NCBI RefSeq assembly: GCF_030867095.1
Contig: NC_081829.1
Coordinates: 66,795,181 to 66,859,180 of the forward strand
DNA: 64,000 bases
Direction of reading: 5' to 3'
Source of the DNA: Alligator mississippiensis
Lineage: Eukaryota > Chordata > Crocodylia > Alligatoridae
Below are positions 58,641-64,000 of the stretch, one piece after another. A program made the position numbers and the translations under genes. How positions within the stretch are numbered: the stretch's first letter is position 1; the number at the start of each line of letters is the position of its first letter. A model generated the notes under the pieces. It had not been told where the DNA came from, made no database searches, and worked only from the letters and a program-made list of their open reading frames with translations.

Positions 58641-59072
58641 CTTAATAGGACAGTGTAGCTCCACTGCCACTACAGTTAATAACCCCATAACAAAACCAGC
58701 AGAATTCATGGTGCCTGAATATGCCTTTCCCAAAATGTGAAATATCTGATCCAATGCACCAAATGTCCTCCTGGCAACTATACGGGTGAAACTAAACAGC
58801 AAATACACACCAGAATAAACTGTCACAGGAAAAGACATGAAGAACAAAGTCATTATTAAAACACAGAGTATTAGAATCACATTTACCATAAAATGACCAC
58901 TCCCTCTCTTACTCACTATCTTTGTACTCAAGGGAAATCTACCTAACACCTTTAAAAGTGATCTTGGGAAATATACTTCATATGCTGGCTGGACGCTAAG
59001 AATCAAGGACTGAACATTAGTATTGATTTCATGGTACCTCAAATGTACCTGACTCCTGAATACTTTCCACAC
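58488..59072 (-). other. Unrecognised 194-codon ORF, antisense to the lipases
   Basis: This minus-strand frame, starting at ATG 59070-59072, is long for AT-rich DNA. It has one strong hydrophobic stretch (VNVILILCVLIMTLFFMSFP) and a weaker one (FVMGLLTVVAVELHC). I recognise no family. The homologous part near 5400-5540 has stops in the equivalent frame, and no splice-conserved structure is seen, so a chance ORF is likely. Confidence 0.15.
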
Positions 59073-59079
59073 ATGGAAA

Positions 59080-61097
59080 GTGAGAATGACCCTTCTCCCT
59101 TCTTATAGGTCTTGATAACAACTTTTCTTTTGCTAAATGTTTGTCTGCTACCCCTGGCAATTTCTGGCCTGCCCCTCCTACAACTGGTTTTTACTATTCT
59201 GTGCTTGGCTTATGCTGGTCAGACCTGATAAAGAATGTCTTTCATTCAAAAGTTTGCCTAACTCTGTTCCAACTATGCAGTAGGTTCAATAAAATATATC
59301 ACTCCAAGAAGTTTTGTCCCTCATAAGTATTAATTAAGAAAGTTTTTTTTATAAAATATAAGTTTAAAAACAATATGTTTTTTAAAAAGAGATAATATGA
59401 AGCCTCAAAAAAGTTCTGTGGTTTTGAGAGGCAAGGAACTGATAGAACACCACTAACCATGTCTTAAATTACCTTTGGTGGTTTTGAGAATGTTGACAAA
59501 ATCATCACTCCATAAAGATAGGCTTTATTAGTTTAGATGAGTCAGATTCTCACACCTCTACTCATGTTCAATTATATTCTATTCTGTGAATAGTTCTATT
59601 GATGAATGACCAGTTACTTTACATGGAGGTCTTCCTTATTATTTTCATCCACCTATATAGAACAGATATGGAAAGTAGCCACATTGTGCTATAAATATTA
59701 TAGATCCTACCCAACTGAAATCACTCAGAATGTTACTATTAAGTTCAGTAGAGCACTGTAACAGGGAACCCTTGCCCTGTTACTGTGGGAAGGCTACGGG
59801 ACCAGTAGGACTGAGAAGGGCCTTTTAAGAGCCGTTGTGGCGGGAGGCAAAGGCTGCTGCAACAGCCAGTTGCTCTGCCCTGGGGAGTGGATGCAGCCAA
59901 AGGGCAGGCAACTGGTAGGGCTGAGGCTAATAAATAACCCCCATACGTGGGCCAGGCAATAGGCAAAGCTGAATGGAAGGGGAAGGGCTCAGGGGAGTAA
60001 GTAAGCTTGCCCCAAGGCTGGAGGGGCATTCTAGCCCTGCCTGAGAAAGAAGCCGGACTCCTAGGCAGGCCACAGTGTTGCCCTGAAGCAACAAGGGAGG
60101 CCCTGGGGAATAAGGACCAAAAGAGTGGTTTTTATTTTGCTTTCTCCTTTTCTCCAGCCTCAGGACCCAGAAGGGATAAAGGATTTCAGTTCCTGGTGGG
60201 TTGGCTTGTGAGTGGCAGGAAGGGCAGTATTCTTAGTTTGGAATGGTGGCTTACATTTTTTGTTTCAGTTTCTGTTTTGCATTGCAAATACCCTAAACCA
60301 CCTGGTGAGATTAACCCCTTGTTGACAAGGGGGTCATGTACTGAGAGCAGGAAAGAGAGGGGATTTAAGCTGTTCAAGGCTGGGTAACAAAAGGGAGCCC
60401 AGAGCCCTGAGTGTGAAGTCTAATTCCTAGCTGTGCTGCTGCCACCAAAGAGCCAAAGCCAGATTAAGTGGGCCTTGGGCTGAAGGTAGCAGCTAGAGCA
60501 AATAGGCCCCAGCCAAGAGAGTCATCATAGTCACATAAAATGTGAATATATTAAAAAACCTGTTAGTGACTCATAGAAAGCATTCTTTTACAAGCTAATC
60601 CTAGCAGTCCAAAGATGGGACATCACTTTGTGTTTCTTCTTTCCAGATTTTTCTTCTAACAGATCCTTTCATTGTCCTTGTCTTTAAGGGTTTATATGTG
60701 CATCTTATTTAGTCTTGATTGGAAGCCATAGGCCGTAATTTGTTGTTAAGGAGATGATTATATAAGACACAGAAGAGAATATATCTAAAAAGGGAATAAA
60801 TTCAAGGAATAGATTAATTTGTATAATCCTTATACAAGCAAATCTCTGTTTATTTTGGTATTTTTTCTTCTTTTTGGCTCAAGTTTGAGAATTCTCCACT
60901 CAGTTTTTATTTATCAGATTGTAAAACGATATTGGATAGAAAGCATTTAGAAATCAAACTAGCCGTTTGTGCATGAAGTCATAACAGCTGTGAACACCTT
61001 GCCATGAATTCCTTGCCATGAATTTAACATATGGGAACAGATGGAAACTATAAGTTTTTAAAAAGAGATAATATGAAGCCTCAAAAATGTTGATGCT
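59080..61097. other. Intergenic, no gene recognised
   Basis: Short ORFs only. A segment of about 33 bases, containing AAAAAGAGATAATATGAAGC then CTCAAAAA, occurs at about 59379-59411 and again at about 61055-61087, just left of the hAT insertion at 61106. The GC-rich part at about 59760-60180 has no motif I recognise. Confidence 0.45.
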
Positions 61098-61953
61098 GTG
61101 TTTATTAGGGATGTGCAAAGCGGGCCCTATTTGATTCGGATTTGTATTTGGACCAAATCAGGGACAGTGATTCAATTAATTGATTCAGATCACTGTCCCC
61201 ATTTAGATTCAGCTGAATCCGTATCTGAAGATTTGATGCTGATTCAGAGAATCAGCAATTTGGATACAAACATAGCTTTAAATGTTTTTTCTACATACCT
61301 CAGGGTACCAGTGCGGCTCGTGAATGCTGCAATGCTGAGGCGGATGGAGCATCCCACAGGAGTGTGGGGGGGGGGGGCCTCCACATGCTCAACGGTGAAC
61401 CCAGAAGTGGACCAGAAGTACTTCTGGTCCAATTTTGGGTCTGCCGCAGAGCACACAGGGCCCTCCCACATCCGCCCACCTTGCATCCCCCGGCAAGGTG
61501 ATTGACTGCGTGGGGACCCCGGGTGCCCCCACAAACCTAGGAAGCACCAGTCACTAAGCCAGGTGGTCATGGTGGAGGCCCCTAGCATACTCCCTGGTGG
61601 ACCCAGAAATGGTTCAGAAGTGCTTCTGGTCCACTTCCGGGTTTGCTGCCAAGCGTGCTGGGGAACCCCCCCCCCTCACTTCTGTGGGATGCTCCATGCG
61701 CCCCAGCATCGCAGCATTCATGAGCCGCCTGGTACCTTGAGGTATGCAGAAAAAACATTTAAAGCTGTGTCTATGTCTGAATTGCCAAATCTTTCCGAAT
61801 CTCTCTGAATAGATTCAGAGGGTTCTGATTTGATTTGAAGAGATTAAAGGGTTTCCTTTTTCAATTCAGATTTGGAGATTCAGCCACTAAATTGGACCAA
61901 ATCTCTGCTGAATCGAATCAGGGACCAAAGCTTCGCAAAGCCCTAGTGTTTAT
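61098..61953 (+). mobile_element. hAT-like element with perfect 8-bp target duplication
   Basis: The element itself is 61106-61945, 840 bases, starting TAGGGATGTGCAAAGC and ending GCTTCGCAAAGCCCTA. GTGTTTAT is present on both sides (61098-61105 and 61946-61953), the 8-bp duplication of hAT transposons. The arms are made of GATTC/GAATC words, and the interior repeats palindromes such as CAGAAGTGGACC/GGTCCACTTC. It has no transposase and would need one in trans. It is the reference for the copies at 3545-4360 and 41738-42443. Confidence 0.85.
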
Positions 61954-62119
61954 CTCCTGTATTTTTTATTTTTGTGACTTCTGAAAAAGAAGACATTTCC
62001 TTATAACTGAGTTTCTGAGCTACTATCTCCTACACTGGCAAAGAATCAAATTTTTCCCTTGTTCTTATCTCATTGCTTATTTCTTATTACTTTTACAAGT
62101 TTTTACAGTTTTTCTCAAG

Positions 62120-62199
62120 AGTCAGTAGCTAAGGAGTCAGCCTGAGAGCTACAGACAGAAGGGAAGACTAAGATGACTGAAACAAAGTCAAGTTGCTAA
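62120..62199 (+). other. Exon-1-like block of a third lipase copy (copy C)
   Basis: It aligns with 30740-30817: AGAAGGGAAGACTAAGATGA matches GGAAGGGAAAACCAAGATAA, a GTATAT donor at 62200 replaces GTATGT, and TTCACAATTTCTTT follows in both. Weaker similarity continues to about 62500. By the spacing in copy B, the first coding exon would lie about 2.6 kb further, beyond the window. Confidence 0.4.
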
Positions 62200-63455
62200 G
62201 TATATGTGAGTTCACAATTTCTTTGCTCTGGTATCTTATAGAAGAGGAAGAGTGGGTGTATATTTATGAATAGCTGATTGCCTGCTTGAACTAGGTAAAA
62301 GAGAGAATGAAGGCTTTTATCTTCCTCCACATTTTTAACCTAAGTATTAGAACATGCAAGACCCTGCTCCTCAAGTTGTAAATATGTTGACATGAACAGG
62401 CCAAGATTTAACAGAGGTGGTATCTGAACTGGTGAGGACAAAGGTAGAAGCTGTCATAGACACAGGATCAGCATGGTAAATTTTGGTAGGGAGGTATGCT
62501 ATTGGGTTTTGTATTCTAGTGCTTGGAAGACATCAGCTCATGGGGAGATCACAGGATGGATGAAAATGGTAGCAATCATTAAAACTTGTTCTTCAGGCTT
62601 CTTCTGTGGATGTTCATGGCTTACTGGAAAATAGTCAGATAGGCAGGATGGGATGAGTCTTACTCCCTCCAAAGGCTTCTGTTCTTTCAAGGGGAGAGTG
62701 TAGCAGGCCAGGCTTGTTGTGTCAGAAGGCAGCTGGGCAAAGTCCAGCTGCTAGAAGGCAAGCAGAACAGAAATAGCAAGGATACAGCTACCATTGGGAA
62801 GTCACTATCCTGGAGCTAGGTGGACTACAATCAACAGCTAAGGGACAGGACTCCAGGCAGTCAGGGGTAAAGGTTGCAAGCAGGACAGGCTGGCCATTAA
62901 GAAAGGGGAAACCCCTTGTGGGTGGCTGGAAAGTCACATGACTGAAAGGGGGGAGGAGGAGGTGCTTTGGGGCATATAAACCCATATCAGAGCCAAAGCA
63001 GGTAGTTTGGTCCTGCATGCTGCAGGAAGAAGAGCTCCTGGAAAGAGAGGATGCAGAAAACAGGCTCACAGGAACCCAAGCTACCATAGAGAGCTGGAAG
63101 GAGAGTGCTAAGGAGGAAGTATGGCTTGTGGTAGGGCAATGTCCCAGAGCGGGGGTGAATTTTAGTTTGAAGCAGATTGCTTATACTTGTGCTTTGTTTA
63201 AGTTTAAATGGAGGACCAGATGGTGGCTCTGGGGTGGTTTGGAGGCCACAGAGGTGCCTGAACACACCCCACATAGAGCTCTGAAAGTAGCCAGAACCCA
63301 GAAACTATAGCAAAGGGAGAGCAGCTATACCAAGGTCAGGGACCCAGAAGGTTGTTTTAGAGACAGATAGTAGCCTTGTGTTGGACTCAAAAACCAGAGG
63401 GCTAGAACAGAGAGTGGGACAGGTCCAGGAGCATAAAACACATGAGAGTGAGACA

Positions 63456-63850
63456 TGCTCAGCAATCTCAGTCTCATTTAAGTCCATACATAAGTGGATT
63501 TCAGTATCTAGTACAATTCTAGTCCACCCAGCTCAAGTACTTGACAGTGTATTGCTGTACTTTTTAACGCAGCATCATCTGACCCTTAGGAGTGAGCCAC
63601 AAAAAAGAGAAACCAGGAGGGAGATGAGGAGGAGGAGGACCCACCCATCTTTTGTATTATGAGTTTTTTAGGGACTCAAGGTGGCTGGAATACAACTGCA
63701 CTTTGGTTACCAAATTTGCATAATGCACCAAATAGATGGAATAGATTCTTGGCTGGAGCTCTCTAGGTAAGTTTGACCACGTAATTTGTCCTGTTAAATG
63801 ATTGCCATTTGCTTCCTCGATTCACAGACTACTTGCAAAATTATCGCAGA
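63456..63850 (+). repeat. Second copy of the 8725-9305 segment, without the MITE
   Basis: Colinear with 8725-9305 except that the sequence passes straight through ATTCTAGTCCACCC, where the other copy carries a MITE. Similarity ends near the LINE fragment at 63850. Confidence 0.6.
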
Positions 63851-64000
63851 ATTTGAAATGATTTGTTCTTAACAAATCCATGCTGGTTATGAGGAATCAG
63901 CCTTTTCTCCACTGCGTATTTACAAGTTGGTTTCCTTATAACTTATTTCATTAATTTCCCAAGTTATTGAAGTCCAGCTGAATGAATGTTTTGATAAATA
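63850..64000 (-). pseudogene. Old CR1/L3-like RT fragment
   Basis: The minus strand reads AVEKRLIPHNQHGFVKNKS, which fits the conserved SQHGF block of CR1/L2/L3-type reverse transcriptases. It is short and interrupted and runs off the window end. Confidence 0.4.

Overview
This is eukaryotic, vertebrate nuclear DNA: sparse small exons with GT/AG introns, AT-rich intergenic sequence, and many DNA transposons and non-LTR retrotransposons. A CR1 element with an esterase-type ORF1, a Tx1-clade LINE and abundant hAT-like miniature elements suggest a sauropsid, most likely a crocodilian or a turtle. That assignment is inference from repeat content. I see no bacterial-type operon, CRISPR array, rRNA or functional tRNA gene.

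The one protein gene I can support is an acid lipase of the LIPA/LIPF/LIPM family on the + strand, called here copy B. A probable non-coding exon 1 ends near 30.8 kb. Nine coding exons run from 33407 to 49956, and their phases join to a 403-residue protein with Ser180, Asp349 and His378 as the catalytic triad. It is part of a tandem array. Copy A, to the left, survives as one intact exon 8 (3426-3497) and a 3' end, with exons 9-10 deleted. Copy C, to the right, begins with an exon-1-like block at about 62.15 kb and would continue beyond the window.

Layout: 1-5.6 kb holds fold-back repeats, LINE and Ty3/Gypsy-like pol fossils, and the copy A remnant carrying an inserted hAT element. 5.6-30.6 kb is intergenic: an empty/filled MITE site, hAT-like elements at 9.66-10.4, 10.85-11.1 and 24.8-25.6 kb, an antisense LINE split by a Tigger-like element (11.1-13.2 kb), a CR1 (15.04-18.1 kb), a sense LINE 3' end (20.8-21.8 kb), and an inverted-repeat element with CA repeats (28.7-29.4 kb). 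30.7-50.0 kb is lipase copy B, whose introns hold several DNA transposons. 50.05-56.83 kb is an apparently full-length, GC-rich, broken Tx1-clade LINE lying in a (TTTC)n microsatellite only 95 bases after the lipase stop codon. 57.7-58.6 kb is the conserved lipase 3' flank with a poly(A) signal. 61.1-61.9 kb is the best hAT copy, with a perfect 8-bp target duplication.

The most notable points are the microsatellite-targeted Tx1 LINE with a YY1-like first motif inside the inferred lipase 3' UTR, the altered oxyanion-hole region of the lipase, and the transposon lying exactly at the deletion breakpoint of the broken lipase copy. All coordinates and translations were read by eye, so boundaries of old repeats may be off by tens of bases.
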